Assembly: GCF_026210795.1 (NCBI RefSeq) | Contig: NC_089433.1 | Span: forward strand, 1,575,001 to 1,639,000 | Direction: 5' to 3' | Length of the DNA: 64,000 nt | From: Rhizophagus irregularis | Taxonomy: Eukaryota; Glomeromycota; Glomeromycetes; Glomerales; Glomeraceae | Shown: positions 1-12,040 of the stretch, in pieces | How the letters are laid out: the number at the start of each line of letters is the position of its first letter | Position numbering within the stretch: position 1 is the stretch's first letter | The notes under the pieces: model-generated | What the model was told of the DNA's origin: nothing | What the model saw: the letters and a program-made list of their open reading frames with translations, nothing else | The model's database searches: none | Made by a program: the position numbers and the translations under genes

Positions 1-48
1 GTTATTTGTTTATATCGATAAAAAAATAATAAAATATACTAATGTAAT

Positions 49-1681
49 TTACTTGATGATAATATTGTCGTATTCCAACGTATTTAATTTTTCTTGATCT
101 TCCACGAATTTATCGAGAACCGATGCTGAAGATGACTACTCTCTTCATATGATAAGGATGATAATAATTTGATAAATGAAAAGTATTAAATAATTGATGA
201 CATACCAAAATAGTTTGAACTCTAAATTTTTCATTCGTCAGATCATTGGATTTCTATGTAACGGTCAACAAAATTAATAATCTTACTGATAAATTTAAAA
301 AGATACGAATATACCCTTTATTACCGGTTCTACCCCCGTTAAAAAGCACTGGAATTTTGATTTTAAACGGCCAAATTCGCTATCATCAACTTGTAACAGT
401 ATATTGTTATCTAATTCTTTGAGTTGATCATCTAAATATTCGATTTGATAAATTTATTTTAATATTCATAGGAAACTTAAAACATTGGATATTGATACAA
501 ACCTAATCTAGCCAATTCTTCTTGTTTATATTGAATTTCTTGTAATCGTATTTGTATTTCTGGATTTAACTTTAAATAGAATATTAATACACAACTAATT
601 TAAACTTTCCTTAACATTCAATGGTATACCTCTAAATCTTCTGATTCTTCAGTATCATTGAGTTCATCTGATAATACCATCGTTCCAAGACGACAATTCA
701 ATTCTTTTTCTTCTTCCTCTAGGCATTTCTGATTATTTAATTCGTCTTCAATCAAATGAATCTGTATAATTACGTAAAATAAGAACCAAATGCGTATGAC
801 TAAAACTTAAATAAATAATAAACATAATAAAAAATATATAATACTCTATTTATGCATTCGGATTTTGCCATTTCTAACGCAAATATTTCCATATTAGTAC
901 AGTGAATTTCATCTGCGATATTCTGTGATTGGTCAATTTGATGATCATTTGACCGGTTCGAAGTTCTCGCTTGTGCCTTTATTTTAAGCTTTTCTAGATT
1001 TATTCTTTGCTAATTATTAAATAAAATTAAACAAAGATAGAAATGTCACTAAATTAACTTATCTAATCAAGATATAGAAAAGTATTAAGCAATTTACCTT
1101 TTCCTTAATAGATTCCAAACTATCTATCGAAGAAGTAATTTCTTCATGCTGCTGTGCTAATGTTTCGATTTTCTCTTTGGCATCTTGAAGATCGCTAATA
1201 GATAAAAATTTGTAATATTAAAGAAGCGCGTCTTATAGAGAAAATACCAAAATTTAGAAAATTTTAATACCAAATTTGAGCTAGCACGTTGGCTGCTCGA
1301 AGCAATTTATCAACTGTTACAAGATCAGGACCGCGCAAAGGAGTAGGTTGTTCTAATTCCTGCCTTTATGAAGCGACGCGACCACGTCGATTTTTTTTTA
1401 ACAAATATTAAATTGTAAATACTTTTTCAGTTTTGCTTAATAATGTAGGATTATGATAACATAAACCATCAAAATACTTTTTACCGAGACTTCTTTCCAA
1501 GTTCATCTACCAGAGTAAATAACTTCTTTTCGTGAGGCGCAGCATCACGGATCGAATTTTTACTCTCTTCATGTTTTAAGAGAGCAGCTACACGTGCATT
1601 ATGCGACGTAAAGTTAAGCGCAGCCACTTCCGAAGTCGTTTTACAAATGTTTTCTAGTTGTGCGAAGCCTTTGAAACTCAT
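49..1681 (-). CDS. Coiled-coil protein of unknown function, nine exons, 330 aa
   Basis: I do not recognise the family. Exons (complement): 1485-1681, 1271-1363, 1098-1194, 845-1009, 630-761, 503-569, 325-431, 206-253, 49-135; they sum to 993 nt with phase kept at every junction and end in TAA at 49-51. The first ~100 residues look helical and lack obvious motifs. Residues ~100-270 are rich in E, K, Q, L and I with heptad-like spacing, so a coiled coil is likely, and a short coil-like tail follows. No signal peptide, membrane segment or catalytic motif is visible. The length and design would suit a structural subunit (kinetochore, augmin, tether), but that is speculation. The start is the first ATG, at 1681. 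The last acceptor is the least certain junction; the one chosen gives a coil-like C-terminus. Confidence 0.7.
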
Positions 1682-2810
1682 TATTATATAATTACTTGAA
1701 AAAACGCGTTATCATATGATGTTTATTATAAAATAAAGCGATGATGATCACTATTTAACTTGTACTATAAATAGTTAGATAATTTCCGAATTGAATTAAA
1801 AAATGAAGATTGATTTCTAGTTGATTTACCTGGTTTCTGGTTCTTTACAGCCAGTTAATAAAGTAGATCTTCATCCGTAATTTACTAAACAGGAAATCAA
1901 CAAAAGCATATATTCATATATTGAATGATCAACAATTTCATGAATCAAACGATACAAAAATGCAAATTTAGCAAAATTAAAAAAAAAAATTAAAAAATTT
2001 GTACAATGTTTATAGAAAAAAATTCCTTCTATTATTTGTATTTAAATGTCAATTTTTGATGCATTATGTAAAAAAAAGATTAAATAAAAATATAATAAAT
2101 GAATGATCAAAGTTTATAATTATTCTACACATTTTCCTCCGCAGTTGAGATATTTTAACACCGCTAAATATCCTACAGAGGAAAATATTCAGCGATATTA
2201 GACAGATTACCAACTATATCATACTTCAACAAAATTAAGGTTTTGCAAGAAATCTAAAGAAAAAAATATTTTCTATATTAAACCACACAATTTGCTATAT
2301 AATAACCATTTGATACAACAGGGAAATATAGACGTGATTTTTCTGCATATAAACAATTCTGTATATGTAATGTAAAGTAGGAGAAGGTAAATGTATTTTA
2401 TAAAAGATTGGGAGAGAAGGATGAATAAGCCAGAACTACAAGGAATTTTGATAACGTGCGCAGGAAAGGAAAAAAAAAAATATTACAGATGATTAATAAT
2501 CTAAAAAAATTACAAAAGAACAAATTTCAAGCACGTCAAACAAAAACTCCGTTTCTTCTACTTAAATATAGTATCCCAAACTCAAATTTATGAAATTGAT
2601 ATGATGATAAAAAACCACAATCAATTATTCCATGTGAATAATCTACATACCAGAAAAAATATAAACAATGAAATAATAAAATCGGAATGACTAAATCTAA
2701 CTAAAAACAAAAAAAAAAAGAAATCAAATCAAATATATGCAAAAGAAAATATATTTATATATAATTAATTGGCCCCATCCTATTCCGAAACTTATTTATC
2801 ACAAATACCA
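1682..2810. other. Intergenic region, AT-rich, no gene seen
   Basis: This stretch lies between the start of the coiled-coil gene and the stop of the MYND gene, both on the minus strand. It should contain the promoter of the first and the 3' UTR of the second. I see no open frame of note, no tRNA and no clear repeat. Confidence 0.6.
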
Positions 2811-4379
2811 TCATGATACTAGAACTGATCCTGATCCAGAAGAACCACGGCCGTGAGATGTCGCACCTGTCGTCACCGTCGTTGGCGTTGCTTCACGATT
2901 CGTTGTTGACCTTGCTAAGCTATCTGTGGAGTGTCCAAAATTTGTTGAACGAGAACGATGCCCGCCCAAACTTGACGAAGTTCCATTAGAATTTGATTGA
3001 CCATTTGCAGATGTACTATCTGTATCTCCATGACCATGTCGTTCCATACACCACCACCTGTGTCCCTCGCTCCATGCTTTTGACTGACATGCTTTAGAGC
3101 AATATTTAGCTTTACGGCATCTCCGACATTTAGCAAATTCTCTTGGATAGCTTTCCCATTTACCACAAGCCATATAAGCGCATTGACGGATTCCACCGCG
3201 AGCTTCATCCTTACGACAAGCATTACGCATAATAACACCTGCCCAGTACTGAATTTCTGCGGGATGGAGGCGATGGGTGAATTTCTCCACAAGAGAAAAT
3301 ACGTTATGAGGCGGATAAGCTGTGTGAAAAGTTGCGCGTAAATGAGGATATTTTGAAAGGTAGGCCAGTAGTTGAAGGGACAGAAGAATATCTTCTTCAC
3401 GGTAAAGAACGTCAATTTCCAAAGTTGATGATTGCGAAGTAGGATTTGTTGAATTGTTATTCGTATTACTCGGTAGCTGTGATGGTCGCAAACTTGGAGT
3501 TATATTTGCTCCGGAACCGCCTGTAATTGTCGATGGAAGCTGTGGCATTGTAGTGGTCATTTCTTCATTATCTGCAACTGAACCCCAAGATGCAACATCC
3601 GATCTTGCATCATCAGACGATCTTATATCATAAGGTGTTGTGACATTTGCTAGAAACCTATTCGTAGAAGCAGCAGCTGTATTTGTGGTCGGTGTAATAC
3701 CGTGTATGTTTGATGAACCAGCATTGGAAATATCAGAAGTTTCATTTAAATAATCGGAAGAGGGGAAAATGGATGTTGTTGAATTAGGTGAGTGAGGATA
3801 AGAAGTTAAAAGTTGTTCAGACTCTTCAGACATCTGAATAGTATTCGACGCGTTACCATTTTCTAAAGCTCCAACAAAAGCGGCCGCAAGAGGCATTGAA
3901 GGGGATGGTGTTGTTGTTGTTGTTATCAGCGATGGATGTTGAGTTGAAAGCAACTGTGCAGCAAGTAATTGCTGTTGTTCTTTCTCCAACCTAACATGAT
4001 CAAGTGCCTTTAAAAAATTGTCCAATACGGTTATAATAACCGGTACCATACCAGCGTCCACAACTCTGGTCCTGATTGTCTCAGAACCTCGTACTCCAAC
4101 GTTAGCGACACATTGAAATGCCATAGACCACTTCCAACCACTTCTTTTATCGTTCACTTTAGTAGTTTTAAGGATACGGACCAAGCGTTCTAACCCCCCA
4201 TCCATCGTGAGAATCTCTCGGATGCGTGGTGAAGTACTCGTTAAATAGGTGAGATGTGTTAAGGAGTTAATTAAAGGTAAGATGGCTGTGCAGTCAAGTG
4301 CTCTTCTATCATAAAGAGCAGCAGTAATGCAAACTGACGCACGGTTTTGTGAAGGAAACGAAAAGTTTGATTCTCTCAT
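2811..4379 (-). CDS. MUB1: MYND zinc-finger protein of the MUB1/samB family, 522 aa
   Basis: In yeast, MUB1 is a partner of the E3 ligase Ubr2 and helps ubiquitinate the proteasome-gene activator Rpn4. The Aspergillus homologue samB affects growth and development. Two conserved blocks show the family. The N-terminus (MRESNFSFPSQ..., then YDRRALDCTAILPLINSLTH) is characteristic of samB/MUB1. A MYND finger lies at residues ~400-447 with ordered Cys/His ligands (CAYMACGKW, CRRCRKAKYCSKACQ, HRWWC). Between them is a long Ser/Thr/Asn-rich region, and the C-terminal tail is Ser/Gly/Thr-rich. The gene is intronless. The frame stays open 14 codons upstream, but the family block starts at the ATG at 4377-4379, so I place the start there. 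The ubiquitin-ligase partner role is known for yeast and only inferred here. Confidence 0.9.
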   Translation of the reverse strand: MRESNFSFPSQNRASVCITAALYDRRALDCTAILPLINSLTHLTYLTSTSPRIREILTMDGGLERLVRILKTTKVNDKRSGWKWSMAFQCVANVGVRGSETIRTRVVDAGMVPVIITVLDNFLKALDHVRLEKEQQQLLAAQLLSTQHPSLITTTTTPSPSMPLAAAFVGALENGNASNTIQMSEESEQLLTSYPHSPNSTTSIFPSSDYLNETSDISNAGSSNIHGITPTTNTAAASTNRFLANVTTPYDIRSSDDARSDVASWGSVADNEEMTTTMPQLPSTITGGSGANITPSLRPSQLPSNTNNNSTNPTSQSSTLEIDVLYREEDILLSLQLLAYLSKYPHLRATFHTAYPPHNVFSLVEKFTHRLHPAEIQYWAGVIMRNACRKDEARGGIRQCAYMACGKWESYPREFAKCRRCRKAKYCSKACQSKAWSEGHRWWCMERHGHGDTDSTSANGQSNSNGTSSSLGGHRSRSTNFGHSTDSLARSTTNREATPTTVTTGATSHGRGSSGSGSVLVS

Positions 4380-6343
4380 TGTGATCGTTTTAAAAAAAAA
4401 GGAAAGATTTTGAAAGTTCAAATTAAGTTGGAGTTTAAAATGTAACTAACTGTAAAACTATACGCAAAGTTTTTGAAACAAATATGGAAGAAGTTGGATG
4501 TGCGACTATACTACCAAAATGCGAGCTGTTGAAAGAAAAAAAATAAAATAAAATAAAATATTAGTCTGTAGGCTTGATATATATTTATATATTATTGAGA
4601 TGAAGACGACGAACATAAATGTTTGTAACAAAGTCCACCAAGATCTATTTTTTGAAAGGAAATATGGCTCTCGGATAGAGAGCGTGAAGAAACTTCAGTA
4701 TGTGATGAGGAATGGAAATGGGAAGCTTTTCGATAGTTTGAAAGGGGGCGAAATATAAAACTTCTTCTGTCCCTGTGGAACTGCAAAAAAGTTGTAAAAA
4801 GGCACAGTGTTGGCGCAGTAATGTTTTATCAACTTCTACAATTAATATAGTGCTTTCCACCTGATCAAGAAAATAATTAAATGGATGTTTGCCAATTGCC
4901 ACTTCAGCCACATTTCCTCTTACGTAATAAATATAATTTGTATTACTATTATTATAAGCTTAATTTTTTAATTATTGAACTTAGATTTTTTATTTTGCAG
5001 AAAATATAGTTCTATTTATAGTTAAAAATAAAAGTATTATAAAAACCATTTAAAATTGTATATTGTTATTATTATTATTTTGATTAACCAAACTATAACT
5101 GAAAATAATTTAACAATTATAAAAAATACTAATTAAGATAATTTTAAAAAATAATAAATATAAATATTATAACAAATATAATAAAACTCTTTGGATATAA
5201 AATTTAATTGCCAAAATAGTTAAACTTACTTGTATAAAAGGAAAATCAATTAATATAATTATACTTGAAGAAAAAAAATTCTGGTTAAACAATATAAATA
5301 ATATAAAAGTAACTACAAGTAAAAATTAATAATAGTAATGATTTAACTAAAAATTATGTAAATATAATTACTTATTTAAATTTTTTTTAGTATGATACAC
5401 TTAGTCTAAAGCTAACTAATATTTTATTTAGTGGCCAAATTTTTTAGACTCATAATTATATTATGTAAAATAAATTTTGGTTAACACATATTTATTATAA
5501 TTATACTTTATAAAAATTTTGATGTATAATATTAATATTTTATCATTAAATTTTCTTCAATAATTTGTACTTTTTATACTGATTAGTATAATAAAAAATT
5601 GCTTTTTAAGATTTATTGCAATTTAAGAAATTTTGATCTAAATTATATAATTTTTATAATTTTAGACCACTTTTATGATGATCAAATTTGACATAAAATT
5701 AATAAAAATACCTGATTTTAATTTTATATATTTAATATTAAAGATTATTTAATTAAAAAAGAGTTTTGTCATATGAAAAATAATGACTTATTAATCTATT
5801 ATTTAATAGAAAATAATTAATTTTTTAGTTATTACTTCTATCCTTTAAAGTTATATAATAAATGTAGTTGGCTTTAAATCATATATATTATATAAATTTA
5901 CTTAAATTTATAATATAAAATTTATGTATATCAATTTATATTTTATATAATAAGTTAATTAATTATTATTAATATTAAATAAATAATTAATATATATAAA
6001 ATTTTTTCTTAAATATCTTGCAAATTTCAGAGGTTTAGCTCTATATTTCTCCTATTATATAAATTTTTACTGTATTTAAAACTTATAAAATAATTAAAGT
6101 ATTGTTATATATTATACCTTAAATTTACTCTTAAAATAAAATTAATTTAGTAAATTTTTTAATTTTTATAATTAAACTTATATTTTGAGATGCTATAATT
6201 ATAATTTGAATTTCATTCAATTTATATGTAATTTACTATGTAAAGTGCTAAAATAATTTGGAATGTCATAATTGAATTTGGAATTTTACTTATTATTATA
6301 GCAGTTTAAAATAATTTGAACAATATGTATTTTTATAATAATA
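4380..6343. other. AT-rich intergenic DNA at the edge of the gene-poor block
   Basis: From about 4900 onward the composition drops to very high A+T with short homopolymer runs and no coding signal. A minus-strand open frame of 88 codons (4645-4911) lacks an ATG start and any recognised domain, and I do not call it a gene. No repeat with clear ends is visible. Confidence 0.5.
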
Positions 6344-6550
6344 CCAGTATAGCATGCTAGAAACAGACTATCCAACGTCGCCATATAATATGCGGTATGA
6401 TATGTGGTTAAAAAATCTTAATTCTGGTAAGAATTCGGCTAATTCTGGCCAATTTTTCCATATTCCATACAAGATACCCCTGGGTATAATTCAATTTTTA
6501 AGTTGGTGAAATTGATATATACCCGGGGTATTTTAGGCAGTGCTATACGG
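6344..6550. mobile_element. Possible short pogo-like MITE (~207 bp)
   Basis: The right end, read inward, is CCGTATAGCACTGCC followed by a CCCCGGGTAT block, matching the ends of the pogo element at 15374-17535. The left end CCAGTATAGCATGC is a weaker match. TA dinucleotides flank both ends (6342-6343 and 6551-6552), as expected for Tc1/mariner-type insertion. Only the right terminus is convincing, so the left boundary is tentative. Confidence 0.45.
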
Positions 6551-6552
6551 TA

Positions 6553-8075
6553 ATTCATTATTTATAAATTATAACTAGTTTTCTTAAAAAATAAAAGTAT
6601 TTAAATTTATTTTGCATTTTAAATAATAATTAAAATTATTCTAAATAATTATCCTTTAGCTTTTTTATTATACAGTCTATTTTTTTATATAATTACTTTT
6701 TATATAATTATATGGTCCTAAGTCATCTATAAACAACAATATTAATAATAAATTAGAAATTTAAAATTTTATTTATTTATATTGTGTAACTTATTTTTAA
6801 AGTACTTTGCTAAAATATAATAATTGCCGCGTGAGCGGCAAAATTTTTTTTGCTATATTACATGGAATTTCGTGGATTTCCATGGAATTTTTGTAAAATC
6901 CATAAAAATTACATAAAAACTAGTCCGAAATTTTATGTTTTTATTATGGCTACTTATTAAAATTATCTAACTTTAACCCATAATATTAATTAAAATTCTT
7001 ATTAAATTCTATAAAATAACCCGATAGAAATGTTCAGTACATGTTGTTCTATCATTTTATCGGTTTAGTTTTTTCTTTTTACTATTCAATTTACAATTTA
7101 TAAAAATTTGAAGTCATATAATATTAGTGTGGTTTATAGGCGACATCCACCATATCATATAAAATTTTTATACTATTTTAATATATTAATAAACATATTG
7201 GAAAAATATTCTATAATTATAATATATAATTATTTGTATAATTATTCCTTTTTTTCAATTTTAAGAAGTATAAATATAACTATTTATTATTTAAATTAAA
7301 TAAATATAACTTATGTTCTTTTTCAAAAATTTATAAATCAATAATATTAGAATAGAATATAATTTATTACTTATATATATTTTTTATTAATAGTTATTTT
7401 AATATAGTATTTATAAATGTACTGCAATTAGTAAAAAAAAAATATTAATTTGACTTTATTAATAAAAAAAAAATTCAGTTAAAATTTAAAATTTTAAAAA
7501 TTAGTTTTTTACAAATTATTTTATTATTCAATAATCCAATTTAAATAACTATTAATAAATTCTACAAAAAAAAATATATATATAATTACTAAATTCTAAA
7601 ATAATTACAAAAATTAAATGCAAATTAGTTATAAATTATACATTAAATATTTTTTTTTAATTGTATTTTTTATTTAAAAATAAATATTTATAATTAATTT
7701 TTTAAAAATAATAAAATTAAAATAAATACTATAATATGAAATTTAATTATAAATTTATTTATTATATAATTTATATAATATAAATAAGAAATTGTTAAAG
7801 CAAAAAATTCTTTTTGCTGATTGTTTGAATATAATTTTTATATTAGTAGTTTGAAAAAAATTTTAAATTTTTATCATTTTATATATAAAAAATAGTATTT
7901 TTTTATAAATAAAATTAAAGAAGAGTTTAATGGAAAGAATAAAATTTACCCAATTATCTGGAAGTAATATTTTGATTTTTTTTTTTTTTTTTTTGGCTGC
8001 AGCATATTTAGATACTTTATTAGTTAATTTAAAAATTTCATCAATGTATACATGATATAAGAAAGATCAATTAAC
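6553..8075. other. AT-rich DNA, nothing recognisable
   Basis: There is no gene, RNA gene or bounded repeat that I can support. The stretch is dominated by A/T runs, including a ~19-nt T tract near 7977. Confidence 0.5.
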
Positions 8076-8077
8076 TA

Positions 8078-8371
8078 CTGTATATCGTGGGTCATAGTAC
8101 CCCCCTATGCATAGTACCCCTCTTGAAAAATTTCATAGAATTGTATAGTACTCAGGGGGATATTTTACAATTATCTCATGATTCAGTGATCAGATTTGAG
8201 CCATCGTTTTTTTGTTTGTTTGATAGTTCTTATTGAATTCTTCAAAATAAAAAAAATCATTCAAATTGGACCAGTAGAATGTAAGATATTCGCAAAAATC
8301 AGAATTTTTAGGCTTTGTTAAACTCCTGATTTTTGCAAGATACCTGGGGTACTGTAGCCCGCTATATACGG
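8078..8371. mobile_element. Non-autonomous pogo-family MITE (294 bp)
   Basis: Terminal inverted repeats: left CTGTATATCGTGGGTCATAG then TACCCCC; right, read inward, CCGTATATAGCGGGCTACAG then TACCCC. TA flanks both ends (8076-8077 and 8372-8373). The ends match those of the pogo element at 15374-17535, and there is no coding sequence inside, so this is probably a deletion derivative mobilised by that family. Confidence 0.75.
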
Positions 8372-8879
8372 TAATTCATTAAGTACTAAACCACCTGTTA
8401 ACTATATTAAACAACCACTTATGTGTGTATTCTGGACTAGGGGAATAAGTACTTCTTGAAGGAGTCCTTTCTTAGAAGGATCTCTTTTTTCTAGTCTACA
8501 TCCTGTAAGTATCCAAAAACTTACTGTAACTGCAACATAAAATTCAGGACACAAAAAAAAAATGAAGAGAAGTAATAAAATAAAAGCTAGGGTAAAAAAA
8601 TATATATAAAAGGGTTAGTAAAATATAACCTATTTAACAATACACTTTTACACTACACTTTTCACTATCCAAGTCTCTGATTTCTTTATATTAGTTAGCC
8701 AAAAAATGTAGCAGTGAACAAATTTCAGCTAAAATAGTTAGTTTGTTACTATTATTGAAGCTTTTCTTATCCATTTTTATTTTGGAAGACTTCCTCTCTG
8801 TAGATTGCGTTTCAGATTATTTCTTCTGCAATACTTTAGGATTCTTACCTTAGTTCCATTTCTAGGATGAATCTTGCTT

Positions 8880-9890
8880 TGGTAGTCTATTTTTAGGCCT
8901 GTTCAAAGTGAGCGAAAGTATTTTTTCCAAACATCTTTAAATTCATTGAAAGTAAATTCCATATTGAATGCTTTATTCAAGCTTGTCTATGTGTCGCAAT
9001 ATATAATTAACTTTTTGCACCCATGTTCTTGAATGATTTTGTATGCATAGCAGCTAGAGTTCTGAATTTCCAGTTCAGTTTCATTTTCAGTTCTAAACTG
9101 GATCTTTCATAGAAAATTTTACCAAAAGTGTTTTTCAGTTTAAAATTTTTACTGAAAATTATTTTCAAGTCATACTTTTAACTGAAAATATTTCCAGTTT
9201 AAAACCTTACCAAAAAATGTTTTCAGTTTGAAAAATAAATTCTGGTTCCGTATTTTAGATCAAAAAATAGAATTGAAATCGTTTTCAAAGAAATCTTCAA
9301 ACTGAAAATGTTTTCAGATTAAATTTTTTAACTAATAAAACGTTTTTCAGTTAACATCCTGAAAACATTTTTCAGCAAAAATTAGTAGTTCAAAAAATAT
9401 CCAGTAAAGAACCAAATTTAGAACTGAAAATAGAACTAAAAATGAAACCAAACTGGAAATTCAGAGCTTTAATAGCAGCCTGTATAAGATGTGAGTAATG
9501 ATTGAGCTAGATTTTTGGCAGAATATAAAACACTTGTATTGAGGCCAATAGGTATATTCATCAATACAGCCTGGAATCTTTCACATTCTTTATGTTGCTT
9601 CAAAGTTCAGGACGTCAGAAACTATCATATAGGCAGTCTGCTATAAGAAGCTGTTCAAGTTCCTTTATTTCATAAATTTAATGTCTTTTTGAAAAATTTT
9701 ATTGACAATGTAACTGTCACATATTTCTTTTGCATCTTTATCTTCATCACAATTAAATAGTTTCAATAGGACCCTGGAAAATACTTATATAGGTAAGGTC
9801 CCAAAAATATTTTTTATTAGTAGCTCTAAGCATAGGTTTTTACTATGATCACTAAGCATTGTTGATATCTAACCTTAAAAATTATATAAA
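8880..9890 (-). pseudogene. Decayed protein-coding sequence, probably transposon-derived, split by a MITE
   Basis: Read on the minus strand, stretches of plausible protein (for example KIIQEHGCKKLIIYCDT and NMEFTFNEFKDVWKKYF at ~8900-9040, and LMNIPIGLNTSVLYSAKNLA at ~9500-9590) are broken by frameshifts and stops. The MITE at 9055-9471 sits between the two halves. The family is not recognised with certainty; a MULE-like or other transposase is a guess. The ends are approximate. Confidence 0.35.
9055..9471. mobile_element. hAT-type MITE with 8-bp target duplication (417 bp)
   Basis: The inverted ends are TAGAGTTCTGAATTTCC (left) and TAAAGCTCTGAATTTCC (right, read inward). The perfect 8-bp direct repeat ATAGCAGC flanks the element at 9047-9054 and 9472-9479. 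The interior consists of many copies of a short word around CTGAAAA/TTTTCAG. The 8-bp duplication and TARAG start are hallmarks of hAT elements. There is no coding capacity. Confidence 0.88.
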
Positions 9891-10084
9891 AATAAGTAAA
9901 TCAATCTTCTAATCTAATTAAATTTTAATTATAACACATATAATTTATAAAATATATTTATTAATTAATATATTTTATTAAATCCAATTTTAAATATGTT
10001 GTGAAGCTAAACAAAACATAATATACAAATGATTAACAATATTCAATTAATAAAATTAATAAACAGTAAAAGAAAAATTCAAAA

Positions 10085-10620
10085 TTAATACTATTACAAA
10101 AAATGTAAATTTCTCCATAAGTATTATACTTACACCCATAAATATTAATATGTAGGTAGTTTCGACCTTGCTGAACAATTTTCAATTAATTTAGAAAGTC
10201 GATTTCATTTGACCAAAGAGGTGTAATTACGCTCTGAAGTTGTAAACGGAGAAATAAAAAATTTGAAAGTTAGTACCATTATGAAAGATGCACTTTTCTC
10301 CATAAGTATTATACCCACACTCATGAAAATTAATATATAAGTAGTTTCGACCTTGCTGAACAACTTTCAATTAATTTAGAAAGTCGATTTCATTTGACTG
10401 AAGTGGTGTAATTACGCTCTGAAGCTATAAACGAAAAAGTGAAAAATTTAAAAGTTATTACCATTAAAAAAAATATGCTTTTCTATATAAATATCATACT
10501 TAGCCTTATGAAAATTAAAATACAAGTAGATTTAACTTGCTGAACAAACTTACTTAAGCATAAAAGATAATTTGATATAACCAAAGTGGTAAGTAGTGAA
10601 ATTATATTTTAAAGTAAAAC
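10085..10620. repeat. Tandem repeat, three copies of ~185 bp
   Basis: The phrase around TTCTCCATAAGTATTATAC recurs at 10111, 10296 and (diverged) 10481. Each is followed by the same series of landmarks: TTTCGACCTTGCTGAACAA, AAAGTCGATTTCATTTGAC and GTGTAATTACGCTCTGAAG. Copies 1 and 2 are close; copy 3 is degenerate and truncated. The period is 185 bp. Confidence 0.85.
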
Positions 10621-11079
10621 ATATTTATAGTAATTTTATTTAACAAAATAAACATGTATAATATAGTAATTTTATATTAAAAATAATACACTGAGTTTAA
10701 TAAAAATTAAAAAAATACTATTGACAGATAATTAATAAAACATTGAAAAAAAAAATGAAATTTCATTAAAAAAAATTTTTGTTTATGTATTTATATAAAA
10801 TTGTGAAATATAGTACAAAATTAACACTTACCATTAGTGAAAATAAAATAAAAATTAATTATAAATTCAATATATAATATTTTAAAAAGTTATATAAATA
10901 TGAAAAATAAGCAATTAAAAACTTTTAGTATTTTAAAATAATACCAAAAATATGCAATTTAATTATCTTACATAGTATAAAATTTTCTTAAAATTAAGCA
11001 TTATAAAATTCTTACATCATAAAACTTTTCGATGTTGGCTAAGCATCTTGGTACCTTACATATATAAGCATTTTCTGAG

Positions 11080-11350
11080 GTCCTGTCTCAATCCTTAAAG
11101 CTATTAAGAATTTTGAGTTGAGTAAATGTGAAAAGGATATCATAGATTACAATCTCTCGTACGCTCTTTTTATTTGTAGAAGTATAGCCAGTCATGATTA
11201 TATATATTTCTTTCTCTAAATCATATTACTTAGGCTTCTTAGCTTTTTGTGCCTATTATTTGTCCTTTGATATACTGCTCTTCGTAGAAGTATGTTGAGC
11301 ATTCTATTTAGAACCAGAAGGTAATGGTGAAGTAGAACTATCATCATTAG
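11080..11350 (-). pseudogene. Decayed coding fragment, possibly from a retroelement ORF1
   Basis: On the minus strand a readable stretch (MTGYTSTNKKSVREIVIYD, followed by ...FTQLKILNSFKDW-like residues) is followed and preceded by stops. The pattern of a basic lead-in and then VREIVIYDI resembles RRM-like nucleic-acid-binding leaders found in many repetitive proteins of Rhizophagus; that comparison is from memory and weak. The boundaries are approximate. Confidence 0.3.
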
Positions 11351-11420
11351 TAGCTGAGCCTTGTGAGACAATATGAGCATATGTGACCATTTAGTTCTTT
11401 CCTTTTAGAGTAAATGGCTA

Positions 11421-11645
11421 GGACCCTGCTTACTTATAAGATAGGTTACCCTCAGGCCTAAGGTAAAAATCATATATAAAATTCTTTGCAGATCCTACTA
11501 TAAAAGGAAATTTTATGTTACATTGTTATGATGTTTTTCCTTTTTAGCTAATTAACCAATAAATTTTTTAAAAAAAAGTAAGGTAAAAACTATTAGTAAA
11601 GGGCCAATTTTTTACAGTGACCATTATTATAAGTAAGCGAAATCC
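11421..11645. mobile_element. MITE with TA-type ends (225 bp)
   Basis: The inverted ends are GGACCCTGCTTACTTATAA (left) and GGATTTCGCTTACTTATAA (right, read inward), flanked by TA (11419-11420 and 11646-11647). A second partial copy of its right half occurs at 12801-12888. There is no coding sequence. Confidence 0.7.
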
Positions 11646-11749
11646 TACTTCAACTGAAATGTTACTTTCAGGTGATGTTTCTAACAAGTTAAGTCAAATC
11701 AAGTTTGAATCAATTTTAAAATACTATTTATACAGTAAAATATACCTTA

Positions 11750-12040
11750 CAGTCAACTCTTCATATAACGAATTTTAATATAATGAATTTTACAATATAA
11801 TGGATCATCAGTATGATACAGATTTTAACATATGAAAAAAATCTCATTATACCAAATTTTACTAATTAAATGCTATATACCGTTTAACGAAGTAAATTTT
11901 ATAAACCATATATGAAAAATGCTCCTTTTAATAATGAATTTTCTTTTATAACAAATTTTTTTTCAATATAATGGAAATATTTTGTGTAACTTATGTTTTT
12001 GCATTATAAAATATAATTATTATACAACAATATACCATAA
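11750..12040. mobile_element. Remnant of a Tigger-like element (one end only)
   Basis: CAGTCAACTCTTCATATAAC preceded by TA, followed by repeated ATATAATG words, resembles a Tigger/pogo terminal and subterminal region. It is similar in the first 11 bases to the terminus at 17865. No matching inverted end is visible before the next element at 12041, so the right limit is arbitrary. Confidence 0.4.

Noticed and set aside
2811-3415. Alternative minus-strand frame (2915-3415) overlapping the MYND gene
   Set aside because: The overlapping frame has no family motif, while the main frame has a complete MYND finger and samB N-terminus.
4592-4911. Minus-strand open frames of 64 and 88 codons upstream of the MYND gene
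   Set aside because: The longer frame has no ATG start, splice options give no recognisable domain, and the stretch lies in the promoter of the MYND gene. Not supported as a gene.
7108-7299. Plus-strand 63-codon frame in AT-rich DNA
   Set aside because: Tyr/Ile/Asn-only composition, as expected of random A/T sequence; no start context or homology.
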